DNA of 64,000 nucleotides from a virus. How positions within the stretch are numbered: the first letter of the stretch is position 1; the number at the start of each line of letters is the position of its first letter. Positions 15,278 through 23,100 of the stretch are shown in pieces. Location of the stretch: positions 1-64,000 of IMG/VR virus record IMGVR_UViG_3300020462_000004. One strand, written 5' to 3'. The notes under the pieces were generated by a model. It was given only the letters and a program-made list of their open reading frames with translations, was not told the origin of the DNA and searched no databases. The position numbers and the translations under genes were made by a program.

Positions 15278-15487
15278 TTATATATCCTCCCCTCCATTGG
15301 TTTGTTCCCATAGCTTGATGTAGTTACCTAACCAGTTTTGTTGATACTGAGTTAGTGAATCAATTTCTGCATACATATGACCATACAATAGGTCATCTGC
15401 TGATAGATAGTCACTACCATCTTCATTCCAAGGTAGGTCGTGTTTAGTGCAGAAATCATTGTAGATTTCCTTGAGAAATTCGTGCAT
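15278..15487 (-). CDS. Hypothetical protein, 69 aa
   Basis: The start is set at the ATG at 15487 (MHEFLKEIYNDFCTKHDLPW); in-frame sequence further upstream covers the AT-rich leader with TTGCACACTTTATTATTC, which looks like a promoter. It is the first gene of a coupled set of small genes continuing to 13457. Acidic, helical; function unknown. Confidence 0.55.
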   Translation of the reverse strand: MHEFLKEIYNDFCTKHDLPWNEDGSDYLSADDLLYGHMYAEIDSLTQYQQNWLGNYIKLWEQTNGGEDI

Positions 15488-15619
15488 GATTTTGAATAAT
15501 AAAGTGTGCAATTTAAAATTCCACCAAAAACCAGGCTGGCACAAGGGTATGCCACAAACCTAAAGGTTGAAAGGAATTATTTGTTTGATCAGTTTAAAGA
15601 CTTGATCAGGTCATATTGT
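15488..15619 (-). promoter_or_regulatory. Leader region with direct and inverted repeats
   Basis: Between the methyltransferase-like gene and the 15487 start lie two TTGATCAG copies spaced 9 bp apart, a TGGCA...TGCCA hairpin, and the AT-rich sequence TTGCACACTTTATTATTC close to the start codon. The last part resembles leaders in front of 12500, 13024 and 17843. A terminator-plus-promoter role is inferred. Confidence 0.45.
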
Positions 15620-16201
15620 CTACCCCCATTGATCTGCCATAGCATCTGCAATGCCTTGATAAGTTTTGCTTCTTAACTTCCATCTATCTTTTGATGGTGG
15701 TAAGTAATGAAGTCTCTGTACATCCTTCTTGGGTAACCCTGAGACATCAATTATATTTGTTGGAGTTAAGTTAGGTAATCCTTTTAACCATAAGCCAGTC
15801 TTCTTCTGTTCTGGATGATTGAACATAAAGGGTTGTACATATTGACTGGGCTTACCCATTCTTGATCTAGTTGATAATGCTCCTACGGGATTCTCGATAC
15901 ATATAAGAGGGCAATCAGCATCCCATATAGAAAGTACGAAATCAATAGCAGCTTGTTGCTTACCATTAGCTTGAAGTTTTTTCCAGTTCTTACTATTGCT
16001 TACAGTAAGGAAAGTACAGGGAGGATGCCCTATTATCAAATCCCATTTTTGACTAGCAATAGCTTCAAGGCAATCTCCTTGAATGTGTTTATCACTTGGT
16101 ATATCTGTAGGTAATAGATCACATGACCATGCGTCATGACCTTTCTTTGCGAAAGCTTCTCTTACTGTTCCGCTGTATTCACAGGCAACTAATACTCTCA
16201 T
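15620..16201 (-). CDS. Cytosine-C5 DNA methyltransferase-like protein, 193 aa
   Basis: The fold is a Rossmann-like methyltransferase. MRVLVACEYSGTVREAF is the SAM-binding motif I region, GHPPCTFLT matches motif IV with the Pro-Cys nucleophile, and ENPVGALSTR fits the motif VI ENP region. It is short for a complete C5 methyltransferase: the target-recognition domain is reduced. I know such compact proteins from phages. The likely role is protecting or marking phage DNA against host nucleases. The start at 16201 overlaps the previous stop; an upstream extension is not needed. Confidence 0.75.
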   Translation of the reverse strand: MRVLVACEYSGTVREAFAKKGHDAWSCDLLPTDIPSDKHIQGDCLEAIASQKWDLIIGHPPCTFLTVSNSKNWKKLQANGKQQAAIDFVLSIWDADCPLICIENPVGALSTRSRMGKPSQYVQPFMFNHPEQKKTGLWLKGLPNLTPTNIIDVSGLPKKDVQRLHYLPPSKDRWKLRSKTYQGIADAMADQWG

Positions 16202-16326
16202 TATGCACCCTCCGTAAATCTGTGTGTTGCTATATCTTCCCATTCTTTTGTGGAAAGATTAGGAAAGTCTTCTTGAACTTCTTCATAAATAGTTTCAAGA
16301 ATTTCTTCGTTAATTAGATCTTCCAT
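16201..16326 (-). CDS. Hypothetical acidic protein, 41 aa
   Basis: A frame from ATG 16326 to TAA 16201 encodes MEDLINEEILETIYEEVQED and a short tail. Its stop overlaps the methyltransferase-like ATG, and its start overlaps the upstream stop, so coupling supports a real gene. Function unknown. Confidence 0.5.
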   Translation of the reverse strand: MEDLINEEILETIYEEVQEDFPNLSTKEWEDIATHRFTEGA

Positions 16327-16529
16327 TAGTTTCCCTCCTCCTCAATGATGTAGTCCATAGCTTTATGTGACTTGTAAAGCATTCCTAACTCCCATACTGT
16401 TTCTTGATATTCAGTAAAGTGTCTTTCAAAATTTTCATCAATTTTATCTAAGTATGCTTGCTTAGATAGAACTTCTCTTTGCTTTTCTGCTAAGAGAGTG
16501 TTGATGTACTGGGCTAGTTCTTTGTTCAT
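16326..16529 (-). CDS. Hypothetical coiled-coil protein, 67 aa
   Basis: Almost entirely helical, acidic, with an evenly spaced Leu/Ala pattern. Overlaps neighbours by one base at each end in the run 16201-17016. No family recognised. Confidence 0.5.
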   Translation of the reverse strand: MNKELAQYINTLLAEKQREVLSKQAYLDKIDENFERHFTEYQETVWELGMLYKSHKAMDYIIEEEGN

Positions 16530-16669
16530 TAGTTTTTCTCCTGTAATTTTTTGTCAAAGATTTCAATAAATTGACCTAAAGTAATTTGGTCGTTATCCCA
16601 TTTACTCACAACTTTGTAGCCAACAATTTTAACTATTTGAGTGTAAGTATATTTTTTATATCTAGTCAT
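16529..16669 (-). CDS. Hypothetical protein, 46 aa
   Basis: A frame from ATG 16669 to TAA 16529 encodes MTRYKKYTYTQIVKIVGYKV and a basic tail. Its start and stop each overlap neighbouring genes by one base. Real by layout; function unknown. Confidence 0.5.
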   Translation of the reverse strand: MTRYKKYTYTQIVKIVGYKVVSKWDNDQITLGQFIEIFDKKLQEKN

Positions 16670-17016
16670 TATTTTTTCTCCATTTTATAAACTGTTCCCA
16701 TTTCATCATCTTCTTCATCTACTGACCAACAGAGACAGTATGAGCCGAAGCTATATAGTGAACCATGCATTGACACACTTAAAGATGTTTTAGCTGTCTC
16801 AAGGTCACGAAACTCTTCTAGATATTCAATATCTTCTTCAGTATTAAATTCTTCATTAAAATAGTATTCAATAATCTTATCGAAAATCTCCCTAGTAAAT
16901 AAAGGGGTATGCCATCCATTCCATCTTTGGGAGGGGTCATAGTAACCTTCAAAACTTGGGGCATATTCGTCCCCATTTCTAGAAGGGCATGGCAGAGAAA
17001 ATGTTGCCTTTTCCAT
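16669..17016 (-). CDS. Hypothetical protein, 115 aa
   Basis: Aromatic and acidic, with two Cys (SYCLCWSVDEED) near the C-terminus and a Tyr/Trp/Gly-rich N-terminus (FEGYYDPSQRWNGWHTPLF). Not recognised. It starts the run of coupled genes that ends at the methyltransferase-like gene, and follows a region with a palindromic operator-like site. Confidence 0.5.
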   Translation of the reverse strand: MEKATFSLPCPSRNGDEYAPSFEGYYDPSQRWNGWHTPLFTREIFDKIIEYYFNEEFNTEEDIEYLEEFRDLETAKTSLSVSMHGSLYSFGSYCLCWSVDEEDDEMGTVYKMEKK

Positions 17017-17078
17017 TGTGTGTGTTCCTCAAATAAATAGGTTTGAAATAAAGGTTGGTGTCCTTTTGATAATTAATG

Positions 17079-17095
17079 TACCACACTTTGTGGTA
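17079..17095. promoter_or_regulatory. Perfect 7-3-7 palindrome, possible operator
   Basis: TACCACA, three bases, TGTGGTA. It lies 60-80 nt upstream of the start of the minus-strand gene at 17016, where a promoter is expected. Another perfect 7-3-7 palindrome of different sequence is found at 20106. A repressor-binding site is inferred. Confidence 0.5.
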
Positions 17096-17215
17096 ACTGT
17101 CCATGACTAGGGTTTTTAAAAAAATTTCGCCCCAGCCAGGTTTTTGCAGGCAGGGGTATCCCTCAGAATAATTTGTAAATTTCTGATTTGAAAATTTTAT
17201 TTTGGGAGGTAAGGT

Positions 17216-17407
17216 TTAGCTTTTCCTATTCCTATGAACCATGCCCAGATTTAAATCATGAATCGGAGTTTGACCCCTTTGTTTAATTCGACAATGCACT
17301 ATGTCAAACTTTTTAAAATCTGCATAGGCTTCAAGAGTTTTATAAACATCTTGGAGATCAGATAGACCTCCTGATATTTTGAACCTTATGGAGTCGTTGT
17401 TATTCAT
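17216..17407 (-). CDS. Hypothetical protein, 63 aa
   Basis: The start is placed at the ATG at 17407 (MNNNDSIRFKISGGLSDLQD), with 8 nt overlap to the upstream gene; a longer frame extends well inside that gene and is rejected. The product looks like a small alpha/beta domain. Function unknown. Confidence 0.5.
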   Translation of the reverse strand: MNNNDSIRFKISGGLSDLQDVYKTLEAYADFKKFDIVHCRIKQRGQTPIHDLNLGMVHRNRKS

Positions 17408-17843
17408 AGTCGTAATCCTCGTCATAATCGGTTGATAAAGCCATGCACCCATAGCCATTGTGGAAAGCTTCAATAATGTCTAATTGTTCTTGATTTAAGG
17501 ACGTATCTACCTCTAAAACTTCATCTCTAATCTTTTCTAACTCCTCTAATGTTTCATGATTTTCATAGAGGGCAGCTTCCCAATTAATTAGATAGGCATC
17601 CCCATCTATTTTGTATTCCAACTCAACAAACAATGTTGGGAGGTCAGCAGAATAAACCTTAGTCTCACCAATTTGATAAGACCAATGTTTTGCTGTTTTA
17701 GATTTTAAATTTTTAACGTGTTCTTTTGGAGTACCATCCTTTTTAAATAGATGATCACTCTCCCAAGAATCTTGTTTAACGGTTTTTAAATAGGCATGAG
17801 AGCTTATTAAAAAGCACTCCCCATAATCGGTTGCAGTAGTCAT
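17400..17843 (-). CDS. Hypothetical protein, 147 aa
   Basis: Acidic protein with a mixed fold; the C-terminal part is helical and ends in a very acidic Asp/Tyr/Glu tail (DYDEDYDYE). Acidic tails of this kind occur in DNA mimics and inhibitor proteins of phages, but this is only composition. It has its own leader with a terminator-like hairpin at 17871 and a TACACTTTATTT sequence, so it likely starts a transcript. Confidence 0.55.
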   Translation of the reverse strand: MTTATDYGECFLISSHAYLKTVKQDSWESDHLFKKDGTPKEHVKNLKSKTAKHWSYQIGETKVYSADLPTLFVELEYKIDGDAYLINWEAALYENHETLEELEKIRDEVLEVDTSLNQEQLDIIEAFHNGYGCMALSTDYDEDYDYE

Positions 17844-17870
17844 AATAAGAGACTAAATAAAGTGTACAAA

Positions 17871-17888
17871 GAAAGGGTTAAACCTTTC
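17871..17888 (-). terminator. Short hairpin before an AT-rich leader
   Basis: GAAAGG and CCTTTC form a 6-bp stem with a 6-nt loop, followed on the minus strand by TTTGT. It lies between the stop of the 17928 gene and the 17843 start, so it probably ends the first transcript just before the next promoter. Confidence 0.45.
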
Positions 17889-17927
17889 ATATAACCAACA
17901 CTAAGGATGGCTATAAGCAAGGATTAA

Positions 17928-18134
17928 TTAATTTTCTGGTGTATAGTATCCTTCAAAATTATTAAAGCCATAATCAGCAATTACTGAATCAATAGCCTCT
18001 AATTGTTTTGAGGTTAAATTTTCGGATAGGTCAGCAAGAAAAATATAAATCCTATCAAGGTCGGCAGTCTGTACCATAGCAATTAATTTTTCATTGACTC
18101 TAGACTCTAGTTTTTTGCGGTCGGATTTTTTCAT
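17928..18134 (-). CDS. Hypothetical protein, 68 aa
   Basis: Helical; begins MKKSDRKKLESRVNEKLIAM. It is preceded by a leader CTTATTATG-like sequence shared with the 17843 and 18467 genes. No family recognised. Confidence 0.5.
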   Translation of the reverse strand: MKKSDRKKLESRVNEKLIAMVQTADLDRIYIFLADLSENLTSKQLEAIDSVIADYGFNNFEGYYTPEN

Positions 18135-18164
18135 AATAAATAAAATAATTTTGAATTTTTAAAA

Positions 18165-18467
18165 TTAATCGTTTAAATATTCTTGATATTCTTTATCAAG
18201 TTTTTTGAGTGTATTAAATACCTCATCTTGATTATGAGGAATAAAAGGACTCTCAGAGAGCTTACAATCGTCCCAAGGTTCACAACTTAAAACACCACTA
18301 TTATATTGAGCATTTTTTGCCCAGTAGCAAGAAATATCATCATAGTAATCTGATTTATAAAATAACCAGTTACCTCTAACCCTTATCTGATTAGGTCGAA
18401 CATCTTCGCCTATTCTCTCACCAAATGAGACAGCTAATTTTTTAATAGTGTGGGTAATTTTTTTCAT
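18165..18467 (-). CDS. Hypothetical protein, 100 aa
   Basis: Central part is aromatic and Cys-containing (YKSDYYDDISCYWAKNAQY, then LSCEPWDDCKL); C-terminus helical. Possibly a small metal- or disulfide-containing domain. Unrecognised. Its leader shares TCTTATTATG with the 17843 gene. Confidence 0.5.
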   Translation of the reverse strand: MKKITHTIKKLAVSFGERIGEDVRPNQIRVRGNWLFYKSDYYDDISCYWAKNAQYNSGVLSCEPWDDCKLSESPFIPHNQDEVFNTLKKLDKEYQEYLND

Positions 18468-18560
18468 AATAAGAGAAAAATAAATTTGAATTTAAAAGGT
18501 TTATAAGCCTTTCAAGGATACAAATATATAAATGTATCCTAGTAAGGTTTAATAAGGTTT

Positions 18561-19424
18561 CTAAGCTATACAGAATTCTAATCTTTGCTCTTTAGTTTGA
18601 TTTGGTGTTCTTTTGATTCTTAAACCAGCAATATAAGTTTTATCATTGTTATCTAGTGGGCGAAAATCTGTTTTATCAGCATCAAATATATAATATTTTT
18701 TGCTATCTATTATTATAAATTCTGGAAAATCTTGAGATTTTTTAATATCAAAAGCCGCTGCATAATTTAGTTTTAATTCTGTAGCTTTAGCAAGTGTATT
18801 AAATTTACTACCATGAGATAAAGTTAAATGGTAATTTAATTTTCTACATTTTTCCCAGTCTCTATCGATTCTCTTTGTATAATCGTACGCAATTAATTTA
18901 GTACTAATTGATTGATTTAATTTAGTATCTAATCCTTTTAAAATAGCTTCTAAGATACTTGTATATCTAATTGGTTCGATATATACACCGAATTGTTTTA
19001 ACAGATAATCAGAATCATTTGAAGTAATAGTTACAGGCACATTTTCCCATGAATAGTCACTAGTACCATTAAGTCTTAAACCTAAATTTTTATAGTCTCT
19101 ATTTTTGGAATAAAAACGAATTGTTTCTAATACTAAATTTCTAAGAAATAAATTAAAATCTTGCATAAATGCATTATTCCTTCTTTGCCTACATTTAATT
19201 TTATTATTCAAATAAGCTGGGTTACCAGCCATATTTAAACAAATTTTTCTACAAGTCCCAGCGGCTGGGCATGCTTTAACAGTAGGCAATAAATACAAAA
19301 CCAAAGTAGGTGCATTTGATACAGTTAAATTTTTCATTACTTTAGGACTAGTTAAAGTAAATGTATTTGTACTGTTTAGATTCCATTTTGTACGGAATTC
19401 TTTTAAATCGTTTGATAATTTCAT
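18561..19424 (-). CDS. GP88-like phage protein, 287 aa
   Basis: Matches my recollection of the phage 'gene product 88' family. The Cys cluster KACPAAGTCRKICLNMAGNP is followed by RRNNAFMQDF, then LRLNGTSDYSWE and later IAYDYTKR. The conserved Cys set near residue 57 suggests a metal or Fe-S site. The biochemical role is not known to me; it is commonly found in early regions of phages. It is preceded by a 32-bp leader identical to that of the gene at 19472, implying shared control. Confidence 0.7.
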   Translation of the reverse strand: MKLSNDLKEFRTKWNLNSTNTFTLTSPKVMKNLTVSNAPTLVLYLLPTVKACPAAGTCRKICLNMAGNPAYLNNKIKCRQRRNNAFMQDFNLFLRNLVLETIRFYSKNRDYKNLGLRLNGTSDYSWENVPVTITSNDSDYLLKQFGVYIEPIRYTSILEAILKGLDTKLNQSISTKLIAYDYTKRIDRDWEKCRKLNYHLTLSHGSKFNTLAKATELKLNYAAAFDIKKSQDFPEFIIIDSKKYYIFDADKTDFRPLDNNDKTYIAGLRIKRTPNQTKEQRLEFCIA

Positions 19425-19453
19425 TTGAGTTACCTTTAATAAATAGGATTGAA
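19422..19453 (-). repeat. 32-bp leader repeat, copy 1
   Basis: Plus-strand sequence beginning at the start codon complement (CAT TTGAGTTACCTTTAATAA...) and running through AATAGGATTGAA is identical to 19667-19698. Read on the minus strand it contains AGGTAA near the ATG as ribosome-binding site and a TATTTATT box. It is a duplicated promoter and leader. Confidence 0.85.
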
Positions 19454-19462
19454 TAATAAAAA

Positions 19463-19488
19463 GATCAAACCCTAAAAAGGATTTGACC
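19463..19488 (-). terminator. Terminator-like hairpin
   Basis: On the minus strand, a 10-base stem with two mismatches (GGTCAAATCC with GGGTTTGATC) and a 6-nt loop is followed by TTTTTATT. It overlaps the stop codon of the 19472 gene and lies just before the 19424 leader. Confidence 0.6.
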
Positions 19489-19669
19489 AGTTATTCACTT
19501 GATTATCTGTAAGTATTCCATCTTTATTTAACATATCAACGTAAATTGACCAATCGTACCTTAAATCACATTTAGAGAAAGCTTTCTTATATGCTCTCAT
19601 ATTTTTATAACTTTGTAGAATTTCTTCTTTATAGTTTAAATAAGTTTGTTTCTTAGTCTGTTTGATCAT
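19472..19669 (-). CDS. Hypothetical protein, 65 aa
   Basis: A basic, Lys/Tyr-rich small protein (MIKQTKKQTYLNYKEEILQS) with an N-terminal helix. It is the first gene of the minus-strand block, starting at the divergent control region. Its leader is identical to that of the GP88-like gene, so the two are probably expressed together in time. Function unknown. Confidence 0.55.
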   Translation of the reverse strand: MIKQTKKQTYLNYKEEILQSYKNMRAYKKAFSKCDLRYDWSIYVDMLNKDGILTDNQVNNWSNPF

Positions 19670-19698
19670 TTGAGTTACCTTTAATAAATAGGATTGAA
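19667..19698 (-). repeat. 32-bp leader repeat, copy 2
   Basis: Identical to 19422-19453 including the start-codon complement, the purine-rich ribosome site and the TATTTATT box. Located at the boundary of the minus-strand gene block and the divergent control region. Confidence 0.85.
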
Positions 19699-19994
19699 AT
19701 AAGAGTGATTAAACTCTATAGAAATAGTATAAATGTTTGTATACATAATAGCAAGCAAAATTAATAAGTTTAGAAATTTTAAGTATTCCACAGTGTTTTC
19801 CACATGCGGATATTCAGGTCGTAAGGCCGAGATTGTTTACAATTTTTCGCAAAAAAGGGATAAAAAGAGGGTAAATTGTCAATATTTCGGGCAAAATCGT
19901 TACAAAACCAGGAAAAACTTTACATTTAGTTGTAAATCTGCTTATTTGTGGAGAAAAATATAACAATTAATGTTACAAACGAGATTTTAAAGTT

Positions 19995-20010
19995 ACATTT
20001 ACATAAATGT
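19995..20010. promoter_or_regulatory. Palindrome ACATTTA-CA-TAAATGT
   Basis: Perfect 7-bp arms separated by two bases. One of three palindromes in the control region; operator-like by size. Confidence 0.5.
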
Positions 20011-20105
20011 GTCTAAAATGTATCAGATTTCGCCTTATTTAGCAGTACTGTCTCTATGACAGTTCTACAATCTGTGATATTTCGCCAAAAATCCTGTCAA
20101 ATGCC

Positions 20106-20122
20106 TGTTACACACTGTAACA
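20106..20122. promoter_or_regulatory. Palindrome TGTTACA-CAC-TGTAACA
   Basis: Perfect 7-bp arms with a 3-bp centre, the same geometry as the site at 17079. A related half site TGTTACA follows about 45 bases later. Fits a dimeric repressor site. Confidence 0.55.
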
Positions 20123-20240
20123 ATGCCCCTATATATTCTTTTTTTTGTTACAATGCAACATTTTGTTAAGGCTTCGCCTGATACCCCCAATTTTTTTTAC
20201 CCCAAATTGACCTTTTTTAAGGCGTTCTAGGGGGCGAATG

Positions 20241-20265
20241 TATAGAACTTAAAATTAGTTCTATA
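20241..20265. promoter_or_regulatory. Inverted repeat TATAGAAC/GTTCTATA with TATAAATG box
   Basis: Perfect 8-bp arms separated by 9 bases, about 20 nt upstream of the first virion-block gene. The right arm runs into TATAAATG, which resembles the T4-type late -10 box (TATAAATA). The promoter reading is tentative. Confidence 0.45.
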
Positions 20266-20284
20266 AATGCCATGATTTTTGATA

Positions 20285-21814
20285 ATGCCTGTTTCGCCAC
20301 GAGATTTTGAACTATATTCCCGGATGACTGGTGCTCCAATGCCTTCTGATGCTATGTCTCGCATGCAAATGGCTCCTGAAGTATTTGAATTTACCAAAAA
20401 TTTTGCAAGAAAACCAAATTTATTAGAAAAAACAGGGAATTTAGTAAAAAATATTGGAAAAACTGCTGTTATGGCTATAGGAGCACCGATGGTTGCTGAA
20501 AGTATGGCAGAACAAGCAAGAATGCAAGAACAATTACGGAATGAGCAAGCTAAAACAAATACTGAAATAGCAACAGTTACTGAATCTCCTGAGCAACAGG
20601 CAGATACACCTGCAATGGCAAAAATAAGACTAGGAATGGAAGCAGAAGCTCAAAAACAAGCAAATAGACTAGAAATAGAGAATATAAGGGATGAAAGAGC
20701 AGCAAGAGCTGCAGGTGGAGTTGTAAAAACCGATTTAAATACACAACAACCAACAACTGCTGATGCTTATAAGCAAGATTATGTACCAAATCAGACTGCA
20801 TCAAACATTATTGATCAAAAAATGGTACAGGGATCACAGATAGGAGATAAAACTCCTAATGTCGCAGAAGTTTTAAGTGAGTCTCAGGATAGTATGCCTA
20901 TGTCTATGTTTAGACCTATACAAATACCTACTACAGGAGCTCTTCATGCAGCAACACCAGTAGTTGGAAGTGGGGTTTCTGATTCAGGTAATGAAGTCAA
21001 TATCATTAAAGGTGCAGAAGAAAAGGTACTTGGTTCTGGTGTCACATCAGATAAAGTTCAAAACTTTTTAAATAAAATGGGAGGTACGGATGAAGGATCA
21101 AAACTAGACGTAGCTTTACTTGCAGCAATGCAAGATAGAGATAAAAAAGAAAGATTTTATTTAGGAGAAAATTCAGGAGACCCAGCTTTAGATAATTCAC
21201 CATTATTAGATCATCCTGATATTGTTGGTGGCGAAGATGATATAAATCTTCCTAGTAGTACTAATACTGGATCAACTACAAATTTAGAAGATCATTATAG
21301 AGAAATGAGAAGGTTAGATGCTCAAGCGAGAATTAAAGACCTGGCTCCTAGTGAAAAACAAGTAAGAATGAATAATCCTGCTTTTGATGATCCTAGTCAT
21401 CATTCAAATGCTGGAAATAGAATAGACCCAAGTTTATTTAATAAAGTACCTGCAGGATATGAGGTTAATTATGGACATCCTGTTTTTAAAGATGATGATA
21501 TTATTGTCCCAACAACTACTCAAAAAGTAGAAGCATTTACCAATAAAATTATGCCTAATAAACCTAGCTCATTTGTAGAGTCAATGTCTTTAGATTCATC
21601 AGCAGATAAGGCTCCTACAGCTACTTTTAATATTAGTAAAAAAGAAGGAGGAACAAGCCCTTATAATGTTCAGCTAAGTAGTCCAATGGCTGTATCTTTA
21701 GGCATGATGGCTGAGGATGACTCTTTGAAAGAAGAATCTTTTGGAAAGTTATTTAATCTTGCTAAAAAATCTATAAAAGATGGATCAGGAATGGCTTTTG
21801 GTATAGATCAATAA
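20285..21814 (+). CDS. Large virion-type protein, 509 aa
   Basis: The start is the ATG at 20285; a TTG two codons earlier is also open. An N-terminal helix with Met/Ala-rich stretch (GKTAVMAIGAPMVAESMAEQ) is followed by long polar, probably disordered sequence with Asp/Ser/Asn. Residues about 256-266 contain DKVQNFLNKMGG, closely similar to DRVDDFLNRMG at the end of the 63726 gene product. GVSDS also recurs in the 22041 product. First gene of the virion block; an internal or ejected protein is inferred. Confidence 0.6.
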   Translation: MPVSPRDFELYSRMTGAPMPSDAMSRMQMAPEVFEFTKNFARKPNLLEKTGNLVKNIGKTAVMAIGAPMVAESMAEQARMQEQLRNEQAKTNTEIATVTESPEQQADTPAMAKIRLGMEAEAQKQANRLEIENIRDERAARAAGGVVKTDLNTQQPTTADAYKQDYVPNQTASNIIDQKMVQGSQIGDKTPNVAEVLSESQDSMPMSMFRPIQIPTTGALHAATPVVGSGVSDSGNEVNIIKGAEEKVLGSGVTSDKVQNFLNKMGGTDEGSKLDVALLAAMQDRDKKERFYLGENSGDPALDNSPLLDHPDIVGGEDDINLPSSTNTGSTTNLEDHYREMRRLDAQARIKDLAPSEKQVRMNNPAFDDPSHHSNAGNRIDPSLFNKVPAGYEVNYGHPVFKDDDIIVPTTTQKVEAFTNKIMPNKPSSFVESMSLDSSADKAPTATFNISKKEGGTSPYNVQLSSPMAVSLGMMAEDDSLKEESFGKLFNLAKKSIKDGSGMAFGIDQ

Positions 21815-21849
21815 ACCTTTGCTAAATTATAAGTATTAACAAAAAAATT

Positions 21850-22038
21850 ATGACTAAGTTTTTATTACCAATCGCAATTAACGTAATCAACAAAGCAGTT
21901 GATAAAATTCCTGAAGATCTAGATGATCTAATAAAGAAATTCGTAATTTCCGTTTTAAAAAAAGCATCCGCTAAAACTGGTAACAAAGTAGATGATTTAC
22001 TAGTTGCACAATTAGAGAAAGCATTATTTGAATCTTAA
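21850..22038 (+). CDS. Hypothetical helical protein, 62 aa
   Basis: Amphipathic helices with no membrane segment (LPIAINVINKAVDKIPEDLD). Sits between two virion-type genes, two bases before the next start. Function unknown. Confidence 0.55.
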   Translation: MTKFLLPIAINVINKAVDKIPEDLDDLIKKFVISVLKKASAKTGNKVDDLLVAQLEKALFES

Positions 22039-22040
22039 GT

Positions 22041-22520
22041 ATGGTCGTTTTTACTAACCTTAATAGAAGATTAGATTCACCGCAAGACAAGGCTTATGTG
22101 GAGAATAGAGCCATTGATCAAGGTATTGCTGGTCCGTCAAAAGTTACTCAGAATTTTAGAAAACCAAATCCTTTTTTAGGTAAGTTTGATGAGAATGTCA
22201 GAAGTGATCAGTTTTATCAAGAGTTTAAAGATGACTCAGCTGAAACTTCACGAGCAGATTATGATTTTAAGGCAAAATATGGTGGTAATACCTTTCAAGA
22301 TTCTAATATTGCTGAAAGAGTTGATAATTGGATGTCTAAATATGACCCTTATTACGGACCTGATACAGCTGGAGGCAGAGGATTAGTTGAGTCTGATAGA
22401 CTAATAACACAGGATAGTATGGCTCCAATGGGCTTAGTATCGCAGCCAGCAACAAGTGGAAATGGAGTGTCAGATTCAAATGTAGCTGGTAAATTCCCAA
22501 GTAACTCAGTGGCAGTGTAA
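22041..22520 (+). CDS. Virion-type protein, 159 aa
   Basis: Polar, Asn/Asp/Arg-rich, with little predicted regular structure. Its C-terminal part has GNGVSDSN, echoing SGVSDSG in the 20285 product, so the two may share a maturation or binding motif. It starts three bases after the previous stop. Not recognised. Confidence 0.55.
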   Translation: MVVFTNLNRRLDSPQDKAYVENRAIDQGIAGPSKVTQNFRKPNPFLGKFDENVRSDQFYQEFKDDSAETSRADYDFKAKYGGNTFQDSNIAERVDNWMSKYDPYYGPDTAGGRGLVESDRLITQDSMAPMGLVSQPATSGNGVSDSNVAGKFPSNSVAV

Positions 22521-22522
22521 TT

Positions 22523-23068
22523 ATGAACCAAGTAGCAAAAAGTTTTTTAAGAACCGCTGGAGGTCAACTTGGCGGATATTTAGATAAAGCTTTGAATATT
22601 GGTGGAAAGGTAGGACAAGATGCTGCAACAGCTGCTTTAAATTATGGAGTCCAAAGGTTTGCTCCAAAATTAGCAGGAAAAGTTGGGAAAGAAGTTCCAA
22701 GATTACTCAGGAATAATCCTAGTTCTGTAGTTCCGCAGGTAGGTAAATTAGCTGGTCAAGCAGCAGTGATAGGAACAGGTTTCGCAGCAGCTAATATGCT
22801 GGATCAACAATCTGAATATAGTCAACCCATGACCACTGGATTAGGAAATTCTGAAGTACAGTCTTTTTTACAGCAGCAGCAATTACAGAACCAGAAGTTT
22901 ATGCATGACATGGCTTTGGTACAGGCAAGAGCTGAATCTAGAATCCCTGGTGCTCAATACCCCGGATCATTATATGGGGGCATGGGAGATAGAGCTTTTG
23001 AAAAGAGTATCCTAGATGAAGTTGGTGTCTTTGGTAGAGGCTTATATGGAACTGGACTTCGTGCATAG
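22523..23068 (+). CDS. Ejection-type virion protein, 181 aa
   Basis: Gly/Ala-rich, with hydrophobic runs (GQAAVIGTGFAAANML) followed by a Gln-rich helix (FLQQQQLQNQKFMHDM). Such Ala/Gly-rich amphipathic proteins before the terminase genes resemble internal virion proteins ejected into the host to form a membrane conduit. That is an inference from composition and position. Confidence 0.5.
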   Translation: MNQVAKSFLRTAGGQLGGYLDKALNIGGKVGQDAATAALNYGVQRFAPKLAGKVGKEVPRLLRNNPSSVVPQVGKLAGQAAVIGTGFAAANMLDQQSEYSQPMTTGLGNSEVQSFLQQQQLQNQKFMHDMALVQARAESRIPGAQYPGSLYGGMGDRAFEKSILDEVGVFGRGLYGTGLRA

Positions 23069-23100
23069 TGATTTTATAATTTTAAAAAAGGTTTAGAAAA

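Larger units (their letters stand above)
19699..20284. promoter_or_regulatory. Divergent control region, about 590 nt without a gene
   Basis: No gene with plausible protein sequence is found here; a 76-codon frame at 19733-19963 lacks any start signal and looks random. Three perfect palindromes are present (19995-20010, 20106-20122, 20241-20265). GTTAC/GTAAC words recur, and there is a T-rich, C-rich stretch near 20185-20220. It separates the early-looking minus-strand genes from the virion block, so it should hold promoters in both directions and possibly an origin. Confidence 0.65.

Noticed and set aside
19733-19963. 76-codon plus-strand frame in the control region
   Set aside because: No ribosome site and atypical amino acid mix; palindromes and AT-rich tracts explain the region better.
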